A stretch of DNA of 28,333 nucleotides from Oscillospiraceae bacterium. GTDB taxonomy: Bacteria > Bacillota_A > Clostridia > Oscillospirales > Ruminococcaceae. The position numbers and the translations under genes are program-made. The notes beneath the pieces were generated by a model. That model was not told the DNA's origin. It saw only the letters and a program-made list of their open reading frames with translations, and searched no databases. Below, one piece after another: positions 22,101 to 28,333 of this stretch. Positions within the stretch are counted from its first letter, which is position 1. Every line of letters begins with the position of its first letter. The stretch spans positions 1 to 28,333 of the forward strand of contig CAAFWX010000347.1 in NCBI GenBank assembly GCA_900766795.1, written 5' to 3'.

Positions 22101-22816
22101 CAGATGTGATTGCTTCCTTTGCTGACGGGTCTTCGGATTCTGTAAACGTTATAGCCGGAATGGCAGACGCTACGGACGAAGAACTAAAGGCTATGGTCGA
22201 GAACTTCAAAGAGCAGCAGAAGATGCAGGAGGCGGTTTCAAAGTCGCTTGCAGATTACAAAATCGACATTGACAGTCAGATGGACGAGCTTGTCAGCGAT
22301 ATGGAAGATACCGTTGAGAACATGAACATGAGCGACGCGGCAGAGGCGGCGGCCAAGGCTACGATTCAAGCGTATGCGGACGCCATTCTTGCGGGAAAAG
22401 GCTCGGTAGTTTCGGCGGCTGATATCGTTTCGGGTGCTGCAGCCATGGCGCTGGCTTATGCCGATAACTATGACCCAAGCATTGATGTCGGGTACACCGG
22501 AAAGGTTGCCGGAATGAACGCCTATGCGAGCGGCACGGATTATGCCGAAAGCGGACTGGCGCTTGTCGGAGAGGAAGGACCGGAAATTGTCGCAATGCGC
22601 GGCGGCGAAAAGATAATTAACGCAGAAAACACCAAGGCTTTGCTTTCCGGAGGTGCCGGTGTACAAATCAGCATATCCCCGCAATTTGTAGTAAATGGTG
22701 ATGTGAGCGCCGATACCGAAAATAAGCTTGAGGAGATGTCCGAGCGGCTTGTTGAGATGGTGAAAGAGGCTTTGGCGGACGCAGGCATTGACAGGAAAAG
22801 GAGCGTTTACGCATGA
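19163..22816 (+). CDS. Tail tape measure protein, TP901 type
   Basis: A 1217-residue protein that sets tail length. Residues ~25-165 are coiled coil (Gln/Lys-rich heptads). Residues ~190-500 match the TP901 tape-measure core, with TFTANQSAQAMTYMGMAGW-like text (FTANQSAQAMTYMGMAG) and ASNTSVAIMGETF-like text further on. Hydrophobic segments are near 518-560 and 598-618 and may insert in the host membrane during DNA entry. A second coiled-coil zone follows (~640-760). The C-terminus has the typical YASGTDYAESGLALVGEEGP motif. The start lies 21 nt after the frameshift product, with a GGGTGGGG ribosome site. By the usual 1.5 angstrom per residue rule the tail would be ~180 nm; this is an estimate. 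Confidence 0.93.
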   Translation: MANKQCEMLFKLGAKLGENFKGTFSSAQKVLTATQKEIQNLNKQQSDISAYQKQQAAIDKNNKQLEMYKKQLEVTQSGLAKLKQSTEDTTVQEAELSARELELKNRIANTELAIADKTQRLQQMGQKLSEVGIDTTQLASESTRLKNQLAELTKQEEEAADEAKRFGNSGESAFEAVGSALVSAGVATALKEIADAYKQCVDVSMEFGYTMSTVEALSGATAQQMQELSDKAKELGAETSFTANQSAQAMTYMGMAGWDAEEMLSGMNGMINLAAASGEDLALVSDIVTDNLTAFGLKAKDTAHFADVLAAAASNSNTSVAIMGETFSGSAAIAGALGYSIEDMAVAVGLMANAGVKGSVASTALKNTFNGLLNGATLSAEAIGEVEFSAVNADGTINEFSDSLVELRGYFEQMTEAERVQNAMAISGQRGYNGLLAMINSTEEDYQSLTDEINNCTGAAQKMADIKLDNLQGDVTLLESATDGLKMTVGSLYDDELRRLTQAGTQIMTSMNEFCEANPAVVKAVMAVAAEIGILVAGYTAYVAVQKVANTLAAAGIGIKASENGLLMLLNINLSKNVTAQLAAAAAQLKLNAAMLLNPAGILAFSVIALTAGLIGYSEATKAARLETLTLSTATKDQQDKIEQLNSDYEEACAKYGETSEQARALKYDLDEANAAFEQQSFSVSELYAEIDSLHNSTTDLLTAYNDSTGGIAEQQEQAQILAAKLNEIAESSETAAHKEQLMAPIIERLNELYPSLGLTVDNVTTKLDGLSGAIDRAAGADSIQAKYKAAQDNIAELTIKEAELEEQAKKAQVAFEYANGRNKSFVENILDYSFIGNIFGKSDYTEDVNKALEERNKVLSDLAEIREAIAECESVGVEYGDIISGTSEEMVSAYDAVSIAVESVSEETAALVQAYNDAYQAAYDSVSGQYNIWTEAEETLPTSIETINNALSSQIEYWDNYNYNLENLSARTGDIEGLSDVIASFADGSSDSVNVIAGMADATDEELKAMVENFKEQQKMQEAVSKSLADYKIDIDSQMDELVSDMEDTVENMNMSDAAEAAAKATIQAYADAILAGKGSVVSAADIVSGAAAMALAYADNYDPSIDVGYTGKVAGMNAYASGTDYAESGLALVGEEGPEIVAMRGGEKIINAENTKALLSGGAGVQISISPQFVVNGDVSADTENKLEEMSERLVEMVKEALADAGIDRKRSVYA

Positions 22817-23025
22817 GTACCTACAAAACACAGCAGGGGGATATGTGGGACAGCATTTCCTACAAGTTATATGGAGATTCCCAATACACCGATGTGCTGA
22901 TAAATGCTAATCCTGAATTTCGCAATGTCTATATATTCTCGGAGGGAATTGTGATAAACGTTCCAGAGGTTGAGGAGCGAATAACAGCGGACGATTTACC
23001 GCCATGGAAGAAGGCGAGCGGATGA
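22813..23025 (+). CDS. Tail protein X, LysM domain
   Basis: A 70-residue protein consisting almost entirely of one LysM domain: YKTQQGDMWDSISYKLYGD, then the helix with DVLINANPEF and the closing FSEGIVINVPEV. It matches P2 gpX, a small tail protein acting between the tape measure and baseplate hub, perhaps by binding peptidoglycan. It overlaps the tape measure by ATGA and the next gene by ATGA as well, so all three are coupled. Confidence 0.9.
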   Translation: MSTYKTQQGDMWDSISYKLYGDSQYTDVLINANPEFRNVYIFSEGIVINVPEVEERITADDLPPWKKASG

Positions 23026-24611
23026 GCGAAAAGTACCTTGCGCGGCGCACTAATACGCAGGTTGTTATAAATGGAATGGATATTTCGCTTTATCTCAACA
23101 AAGGTTACATTTCCTTTACATACACCGATAACGAGGAAGACGAAGCGGACGACCTGCAAATCAAGGCGGCTGACCGTGACGGAAAATGGCTTCGCAAATG
23201 GCTGAATACCATCATCACAAATGCCGCTCAGAGCGGTGAAATCATAACCGCCGTGCCTGCGGGAAGCACAACAACAAGCACATCATCAACCGATTCTTCC
23301 GGCAGTTCAGACGTGAGATACAAGGTCACAGCTTCAACAGGTGTAAACGTTCGAAAGAGCGCGGGGGAGAAGTACAAGGTTATCGGAAAGCTTCCGTATG
23401 GCACTATTGTCGAGGTTTCCGGATTTTATGCTAGCTGGGCAAAAATCACTTACTCCGGCAAAACGGGATTCATAAAGGGAAACAACCTCAAGGCTGTTGG
23501 CGGCGGTGGTTCTTCTTCATCTGTAACCACTACCAAAACCACGAGCACATCGAGCGCAAAAAGCAAGTCAACTGCCGACTGGAGCAAGGGCTTGAAGATA
23601 TCAGCGGTTATTGTGCTTAGTAACGGCAACAACGACAACAAGGAGATGGTGCTGGACTGCGGCTGCTTTGAGCTTGACAGCATAGACGCGCAGGGTCCGC
23701 CCGCGACAGTCACAATAAAGGCTACATCACTTTCATACAGTAGCACTATTCGACAGACGCTGAAATCTAAGTCATGGGAGAACATCACGCTTTCTGAGCT
23801 TGCAAGTGAGATTGCGCGTCAAAACAACATGGGAGTGCTTTTTGAGAGTGGTTATAACCCGAAATACAAACGTGTAGAGCAATATCAGACCTCTGATATT
23901 GCCTTTCTACAGAAGCTTTGCCATGACGCTGGCTGCTCGTTAAAAGCGACAAACAACATCATTGTCATTTTCGACCAAGCTGCGTATGAGAGCAAAAAGG
24001 CGGTCAAAAAGATAAAATACGGCGAGGAAGGCGGATACACCAAGTACAAGCTTTCCACCGGGACGAATAACACTTATACGTCCTGCCGTGTTTATTACAC
24101 TAAGCCGAGCGGCACGGTGATTTCTGCCACGGAATATGCCGAAAACTACAACGAAAACAGCGACAATCAGCAATGCTTGCAGTTTTGCCAAAGGGTTTCG
24201 AGCAAGGCAGAGGCGCAGGAACTTGCTCACAAGCTTCTGCGGCTTCACAACAAATACGAAATTACGGGTTCTTTCACGTTTCCGGGGAATCCGCTTCTTG
24301 CGGCGGGAAACGTTGTCGAGCTTGCGGATTTCGGATTTGGCGACGGCAAATACATCATCAAGCAGGCGAAGCACAGCATTTCAGCGAGCGGCTATACAAC
24401 GCAGATTTCCATAAGAAAGTGCATGTACGAGCCATCTGAGAGCGGCACAGCTTCGGCTGACAGTGCCGATGAAATTCAGGAACTCGCAATGCAGGTAATT
24501 CGCGGGGAATGGGACGTTTATCCGAAGCGCAAGGAAATGCTTGAAGCCGCAGGGCACAGCTATGAGCAGGTTCAGGCGCGTGTAAATAAGATTTTGTACG
24601 GAGGTGGTTGA
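23022..24611 (+). CDS. Baseplate hub protein, gpD (late control D) family, with inserted SH3b domain
   Basis: A 529-residue hub protein. Residues 1-~78 form the N-terminal beta domain (NGMDISLYLNKGYISFTYTD). Then comes an inserted cassette: a Ser/Thr linker (~81-97), a bacterial SH3 domain at ~99-158 (YKVTASTGVNVRKSAG, GKLPYGTIVEVSG, WAKITYSGKTGFI), and a Gly/Ser/Thr linker (~160-184). The gpD core resumes at ~186 and continues with a DCGCFELDSID strand, a hub barrel and C-terminal helices. P2 gpD-type hubs form the ring at the tail tip. The SH3b is an unusual extra that could grip the cell wall. ATG 23022 (ATGA overlap) is preferred to in-frame ATG 23004, which has no better ribosome site. 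Confidence 0.9.
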   Translation: MSEKYLARRTNTQVVINGMDISLYLNKGYISFTYTDNEEDEADDLQIKAADRDGKWLRKWLNTIITNAAQSGEIITAVPAGSTTTSTSSTDSSGSSDVRYKVTASTGVNVRKSAGEKYKVIGKLPYGTIVEVSGFYASWAKITYSGKTGFIKGNNLKAVGGGGSSSSVTTTKTTSTSSAKSKSTADWSKGLKISAVIVLSNGNNDNKEMVLDCGCFELDSIDAQGPPATVTIKATSLSYSSTIRQTLKSKSWENITLSELASEIARQNNMGVLFESGYNPKYKRVEQYQTSDIAFLQKLCHDAGCSLKATNNIIVIFDQAAYESKKAVKKIKYGEEGGYTKYKLSTGTNNTYTSCRVYYTKPSGTVISATEYAENYNENSDNQQCLQFCQRVSSKAEAQELAHKLLRLHNKYEITGSFTFPGNPLLAAGNVVELADFGFGDGKYIIKQAKHSISASGYTTQISIRKCMYEPSESGTASADSADEIQELAMQVIRGEWDVYPKRKEMLEAAGHSYEQVQARVNKILYGGG

Positions 24612-24613
24612 AA

Positions 24614-25009
24614 ATGTTCAGGATAGGCACAGTAACGATTGTGGACGTTAAAAAGAGAATGGCTAGAGTAAATTTCCCCGATGTAAATATCGTTTCGGAT
24701 TGGCTTCCTATTCTCAACCATTCGTCCTTTGTGACTCTGGCTTTGAAGTCGGACGGAAAGGATTGGACAATCAGCGAGAAATACGCTTCTGCAGATCGCA
24801 ATTTGGGTTTTGGAGAGGAATACGGCAAAACTCACCCCGACGAAATCGCGGGAAGTTCGCCTGAAATCAAGTGTTCGAGCGGCTGCGTGCATACGCATGA
24901 AATTACCATTCGCGTTTACGGGTGGCTTCCGTTCATCGGACAGAGCGTTATGTGCGAATACAACGACGATTTCAACGGCGACGGTATCATCATGGGAGGC
25001 TTGACATGA
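24614..25009 (+). CDS. Baseplate assembly protein V-like (OB fold only)
   Basis: A 131-residue protein. It starts with an OB-fold strand pattern (FRIGTVTIVDVKKRMARVNF followed by SDWLPIL) and ends with WLPFIGQSVMCEYNDD and GDGIIMGGLT, the classical end of the gpV OB domain. The middle holds an insert with CSSGCVHTHEI. P2 gpV has a beta-helical spike after the OB fold; here the protein stops at the OB fold, so no spike is encoded in this gene. The start is ATG 24614, with GGAGG (24600-24604) 9 nt upstream. An in-frame TTG at 24608 is too close to it. Confidence 0.82.
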   Translation: MFRIGTVTIVDVKKRMARVNFPDVNIVSDWLPILNHSSFVTLALKSDGKDWTISEKYASADRNLGFGEEYGKTHPDEIAGSSPEIKCSSGCVHTHEITIRVYGWLPFIGQSVMCEYNDDFNGDGIIMGGLT

Positions 25010-25401
25010 AGGTTGGCAGCTTGGGAAAGGTTGTTTTCTCAGTATCTTCAAACAAGGTTGAAACCTTTTCGGGCTTGAAAATCAGCAGTTCCGCGTCTTT
25101 CGGCAGTCACAAGCGGCATTGCGGCAATGAAATAATTGAATTTACCGGTAATGACGCGGACACCATTTCTTTCAGCATGACGATATCACAAATCCTTGGT
25201 GTAAATGTCGAGGAAGAATTGGAGAAGCTTAAGAACTACAAGCGAACGGGCAAAACGCTTAAGTTCGTTATCGGGAAAAAGGTCATCGGAAATTATCGTT
25301 GGGTTATCACCAATCTTACAATCACTCCTAAGCACTATGGAAAGAAGTCAGAAATTATTACTGCCGAGGTTTCTGTATCGCTTAAGGAATACAACAAGTA
25401 G
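25006..25401 (+). CDS. Tail protein U-like (P2 gpU family)
   Basis: A 131-residue protein that resembles P2 gpU: an early strand (GKVVFSVSSNKVETFSGLKI), KRHCGNEIIEFTGNDADTIS, a helix VEEELEKLKNYKRTGK, and late strands (YRWVITNLTITPKHYGK, ITAEVSVSLKEY). gpU family proteins work at the tail tip or in tail completion. The start is ATG 25006, overlapping the upstream stop (ATGA) with GGGAGG (24995-25000) 5 nt upstream. Longer in-frame starts run back through the gpV-like gene and are not credible. Confidence 0.8.
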   Translation: MKVGSLGKVVFSVSSNKVETFSGLKISSSASFGSHKRHCGNEIIEFTGNDADTISFSMTISQILGVNVEEELEKLKNYKRTGKTLKFVIGKKVIGNYRWVITNLTITPKHYGKKSEIITAEVSVSLKEYNK

Positions 25402-25412
25402 GGGGCGAACAG

Positions 25413-25736
25413 ATGTTAATCACGATTAATTCCTCCGAAAACTACACGCTTTCTTTTCAGCAGGATCACACATTGTTGTCGATTTTGCAGAATATTTCTC
25501 TGCTGCTGAATACGAAGCGCGGGACGGTCCCGATGTATCGAGAGTTCGGGCTTCCGATGGAATTTGTAGACAAGCCTATTGATATCGCTGAAACAATGGC
25601 TTTTGTCGAGATTTCGGACGCGCTCGAAGAATTTGAGCCGCGCGTAAAGCTTGAAGACGTTCGTTTTGAAAAAACGGAGAGCGGTTATATTTCAATCACG
25701 GTGGAGGTGAACTTAGCAAATGAGCAGAGCGACTGA
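25413..25736 (+). CDS. Baseplate wedge protein, gp25/gpW family
   Basis: A 107-residue protein of the gpW/gp25 family: a central SILQNISLLLNTKRGTVPM segment, then the diagnostic YREFGLPMEF loop (helix followed by R-E-F-G) and a DALEEFEPRVKLEDV region. T4 gp25 and P2 gpW join sheath and baseplate wedges. The start is ATG 25413 after GGGGGC/GAAC, a moderate ribosome site. It overlaps the next gene by 17 nt. Confidence 0.9.
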   Translation: MLITINSSENYTLSFQQDHTLLSILQNISLLLNTKRGTVPMYREFGLPMEFVDKPIDIAETMAFVEISDALEEFEPRVKLEDVRFEKTESGYISITVEVNLANEQSD

Positions 25737-26874
25737 TTATCAATTCGTTTCAACGGACAGCGCGAAGATTGTTGCAGATTTGACCGCAAAGTACGAGGAA
25801 CTAACTGGGCGAACGCTGCTCCCGGCTGACCCCGACAAGCTTTTTATTCAATGGGTTGCCGGAATTATCGTTCAGGAGCGCATTATTGTCAACTACGCTG
25901 CAAATCAGAACATTCCTTCGCGGGCGACAGGGGAGAACCTTGACGCGTTGGGGGAGATGTTTTACAACGTTTTAAGACCGCAGGCGAAAGCGGCTTCAGC
26001 GGTGGTAAAATTCACTATTTCCGAGGCGCAGGACACGGGAATTACAATCCCAAAAGGAACAAGAGTGACCGATGGCAGCGGAACGCTAATGTGGGCGACC
26101 TCAGAGGAGGCTGTTATTGAAATCGGCGAAAAAACTGCTGATGTTCCAGTTGTTTGCGAAACGCTAGGAACAATCGGAAACGGTTTTGTTGCCGGGCAGA
26201 TTAACACCCTTGTAGATGTTGACAAGGTAATGTATTACGAATCATGCGAGAACACCGAAACGTCCGGCGGCGGCGCAGAACAGGCTACAGACGACGAATA
26301 CTACGAGCTTATGCGAGCGGGATTGGAAGCGTTCAGCACGGCAGGACCTAAAGGTGCTTATGAGTATCACGCAAAGGCGGTTTCCACAAATATTGCGGAC
26401 GTATGCGCCATTAACCCTATCGACAAGCCGGGCTATGTGGATATTTTCGCAATCATGGACAACGGCGAGATTGCCGATTCTGCCACAAAGAACGCGATTC
26501 TTGAAACGTGCAGCGACGAAAAGGTGCGGCCGCTTACCGATGTTGTTGAGGTGCTCGACCCGGAGGTCATTGACTTCGATATCGAGCTTACATACTACGT
26601 TGACCGAAACTCGCAGAAATCAACCGCAGAGATTGAAGCGGCTATTCAAAGCGCTATTGATGAATACGTCTTGTGGCAATGCCAAAAAATTGGCCGAGAC
26701 ATCAATCCGTCAAGGCTTATTTGGCTACTTAACGGCGCGGGCCTTAAGCGTGTTGAGATTAAATCGCCTGTGTTTACATCGCTTCGGGACGGTTCAGACA
26801 GGCTCACCCCGCAGACGGCGCATACTGACCGCGCAAAGGCAAAAATCGTAAACGGAGGCTACGAAGATGAGTAA
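25720..26874 (+). CDS. Baseplate J-like protein
   Basis: A 384-residue baseplate wedge protein of the gpJ family. Typical text: YAANQNIPSRATGENLDALG near the start, VKFTISEAQDTGITIPKGTRV in the middle, PKGAYEYHAKAVS, a strand set around VDIFAIMDNGEI and a C-terminal helix QKIGRDINPSRLIWLLNGAG. gpJ links the hub to the periphery and carries fibre-bearing gpI. The ribosome site GGAGG lies within the upstream gene, about 12 nt before the ATG, a little far. Confidence 0.93.
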   Translation: MSRATDYQFVSTDSAKIVADLTAKYEELTGRTLLPADPDKLFIQWVAGIIVQERIIVNYAANQNIPSRATGENLDALGEMFYNVLRPQAKAASAVVKFTISEAQDTGITIPKGTRVTDGSGTLMWATSEEAVIEIGEKTADVPVVCETLGTIGNGFVAGQINTLVDVDKVMYYESCENTETSGGGAEQATDDEYYELMRAGLEAFSTAGPKGAYEYHAKAVSTNIADVCAINPIDKPGYVDIFAIMDNGEIADSATKNAILETCSDEKVRPLTDVVEVLDPEVIDFDIELTYYVDRNSQKSTAEIEAAIQSAIDEYVLWQCQKIGRDINPSRLIWLLNGAGLKRVEIKSPVFTSLRDGSDRLTPQTAHTDRAKAKIVNGGYEDE

Positions 26875-27457
26875 GCTTATCACGGACAAGGAAGCACTGC
26901 TTGAGGCGTTTCCTTTTTCACTTTCGCGGGACGTGTATAAGGAGAAGCTTGCAGACGATATTGCAGGCGAACTAACAAATACAATCGCTCAATCTGAAAG
27001 CGCGACAATATTTCCGAGAATAGACGAGATGCCGGAGGAAGTGCTTGATATTCTTGCTGCCGATTTGAAAATACAATGGTACGAGACAGACGCGCCGATT
27101 TCCAACAAGCGACAGGCGGTCAAGGAGTGTATGCTTGTTCACAAATACAAAGGCACGAAATATGCCGTCGAAACGGCTCTCCGTTCGATTTACGATCGAG
27201 TTAAGGTTAAAGAATGGAATGAATACGGTGGTGAGCCGTTTCATTTCAAGGTCGTGATTTACGATAGCTCAAACGACAAAGAAAAGCGCGAGAGGGTGTT
27301 GCAAAAAGTGCAATACTACAAAAATATTCGCAGCGTTTTGGAGGAGACAATTTACGAAATCGGGATTTCCTCGGATATCAATATTTCGGCGGCAATCCGT
27401 CAATGCGGAAGACGAAAAAAAATCTACTGTGAGGTAAAAAACTATGCAATGGGTTAA
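26867..27457 (+). CDS. Tail protein I (P2 gpI family)
   Basis: A 196-residue protein of the P2 gpI family: FPRIDEMPEEVLDILAADLK, QWYETDAPISNKRQAVKECM and HKYKGTKYAVETALRSIYD are the family core. gpI caps the wedge and connects it to the tail fibre. It overlaps gpJ by 8 nt and the fibre gene by 14 nt. The C-terminus (CGRRKKIYCEVKNYAMG) is basic. Confidence 0.92.
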   Translation: MSKLITDKEALLEAFPFSLSRDVYKEKLADDIAGELTNTIAQSESATIFPRIDEMPEEVLDILAADLKIQWYETDAPISNKRQAVKECMLVHKYKGTKYAVETALRSIYDRVKVKEWNEYGGEPFHFKVVIYDSSNDKEKRERVLQKVQYYKNIRSVLEETIYEIGISSDINISAAIRQCGRRKKIYCEVKNYAMG

Positions 27458-28333
27458 TGCTGTAATTACCAATTCGGGAGTTGCGCTGCTCGCACAATCG
27501 GCAGCAGGCGGTACGCTCATTTTTACAGGAACGGGGCTTGGAGGCGGGACAGTTGACGCCGCTGCGCTTATGGCGCAGACGTCGCTTAAAAATCCTCTTT
27601 CAGTGCCATCCGGAATTACGGAGATTGAGGATATCATCAAGGGAATTCTCCTTCATATCCAAATTCACAATATCGGCGTTTTAAAAACGCAGCGCATGAA
27701 GCAGGTTGGTATTTTTGCGAAAATCGGTGACGGCACGCCTGTCCTTTTCGCGATAATTCAAGACGAAACGGGCGAAGAAATCCCTTCTGAGTCAGAATAT
27801 GCGGACTTCCTCATCGAGCTTTCGGCAGCGATTGCTGTCAACAATACTGGTTCTATCGAAATCACGGTTAGTTCAAATGTTTTTGTGACTGTCGAAGAAT
27901 TTAATAAAGCGCTCAACAAAAAGGCAGAGAAAATTCACACGCATACTATTGGGCAGTTGACGGATTTCCCCGAAGCACTTCCTGCGGACGGAGGAAACGC
28001 CGATACCGTCAACAATAAATCAACCATGGATATCATGAACATGGGAAATGTCGCGCAAAATAGAGCGCTCATTGAAGATTATAGCGATATTAATGCTTTG
28101 GTAAATGGCGGAAAATTCTATGTTGACGATAGCAGTTCAGCGTCAACAATGCAAAATTCTCCTTTCGTTGACACTGGGTATTATCTGGACGTCTTGTATA
28201 GAACTAGTTCGTTTTTAACTCAAATCGCAATGTCTTGGAGCGGAAAAATCAAAGTTCGGAATTATAATGGCGCAAAATGGAGCGATTGGGCTTTAATCAA
28301 TGACGGCGGTAACGCTGCAACGCTGGAAAATCA
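27444..28333 (+). CDS. Tail fibre / collar-fibre protein (3' partial)
   Basis: The frame is open from ATG 27444 to the right edge with no stop; 296 residues are visible. The first ~150 residues form the conserved N-terminal fibre domain that docks on gpI: MQWVNAVITNSGVALLAQ, a glycine-rich start, MKQVGIFAKIGDGTPVLF and LIELSAAIAVNNTG. Two copies of a DGGNAxT motif (about residues 186 and 289) mark repeat units of a trimeric shaft, and a stretch around NGAKWSDWALINDGG is typical of fibre body repeats. It binds the host surface; receptor specificity would lie in the missing part. The start is supported by GAGG about 10 nt upstream. Confidence 0.9.
   Translation, partial: MQWVNAVITNSGVALLAQSAAGGTLIFTGTGLGGGTVDAAALMAQTSLKNPLSVPSGITEIEDIIKGILLHIQIHNIGVLKTQRMKQVGIFAKIGDGTPVLFAIIQDETGEEIPSESEYADFLIELSAAIAVNNTGSIEITVSSNVFVTVEEFNKALNKKAEKIHTHTIGQLTDFPEALPADGGNADTVNNKSTMDIMNMGNVAQNRALIEDYSDINALVNGGKFYVDDSSSASTMQNSPFVDTGYYLDVLYRTSSFLTQIAMSWSGKIKVRNYNGAKWSDWALINDGGNAATLEN

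Noticed and set aside
22238..22831. 197-codon minus-strand ORF
   Set aside because: Antisense to the conserved tape-measure C-terminus and without a ribosome site.
1..28333. CRISPR arrays, insertion sequences and attachment sites
   Set aside because: I saw no regularly spaced repeats, no transposase and no integrase or core att duplication in this window.

Overview
The window is the packaging, head and contractile-tail region of a tailed phage, most likely a prophage of a gut-type Clostridia host (Bacillota). Nearly every gene has an AGGAGG-like ribosome site, the promoters visible are sigma-A-like, GC is moderate, and DUF4314, the amidoligase and the AIG2-like cyclotransferase are typical of mobile elements in these bacteria. 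The host assignment is inference. Every convincing gene is on the + strand. No integrase, repressor, holin or lysin lies inside the window, so the element continues on both sides.

Layout. (1) 1-2884: two overlapping DNA methyltransferases, a beta-class adenine-type enzyme with a ParB-like N-terminus (cut by the left edge) and a C5-cytosine enzyme with a large repetitive insert. (2) 2881-5771: a block of small accessory genes (DUF4314, amidoligase, gamma-glutamylcyclotransferase, zinc ribbon, two small unknowns), read from three promoter-like sites that share an unusual spacer/-10 sequence. Two of these sites are copies of a ~100 bp module with an upstream inverted repeat of identical geometry. 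(3) 5772-7621: packaging entry, with a G-rich cos candidate, a Nu1-like small terminase with a basic tail, and then a ~700-nt non-coding stretch. That stretch holds a self-contained promoter-hairpin-terminator unit, a good tRNA-Gln(UUG) and at least two tRNA-shaped structures without a canonical anticodon loop. (4) 7622-15702: lambda-like head (GpA-type large terminase, gpW/DUF6148-like joiner, portal, ClpP-like protease with a nested scaffold start, decoration protein, gpE-like capsid, connectors, gpZ-like). (5) 15699-28333: P2/Mu-like contractile tail (terminator, sheath, tube, assembly chaperone with a -1 frameshift site, tape measure, LysM tail protein X, gpD-like hub with an inserted SH3b domain, gpV, gpU, gp25/gpW, gpJ, gpI, and a tail fibre cut by the right edge).

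The genes form one morphogenetic module. DNA is recognised and cut by TerS/TerL and threaded through the portal into a protease-matured gpE/gpD shell, which is closed by head-tail connectors. The shell joins a sheath-and-tube tail whose length is set by the tape measure and whose baseplate carries the fibre. Tight overlaps (ATGA, TAATG) indicate translational coupling. Intrinsic-terminator-like hairpins at 7055-7127, 9948-9982 and 18553-18592 may set relative expression within the long transcript.

The parts least explained by known phage biology are the RNA-rich interval between terS and terL, the duplicated promoter module driving the amidoligase cassette, and an exact dyad present both after terS and in the gap before the portal gene.
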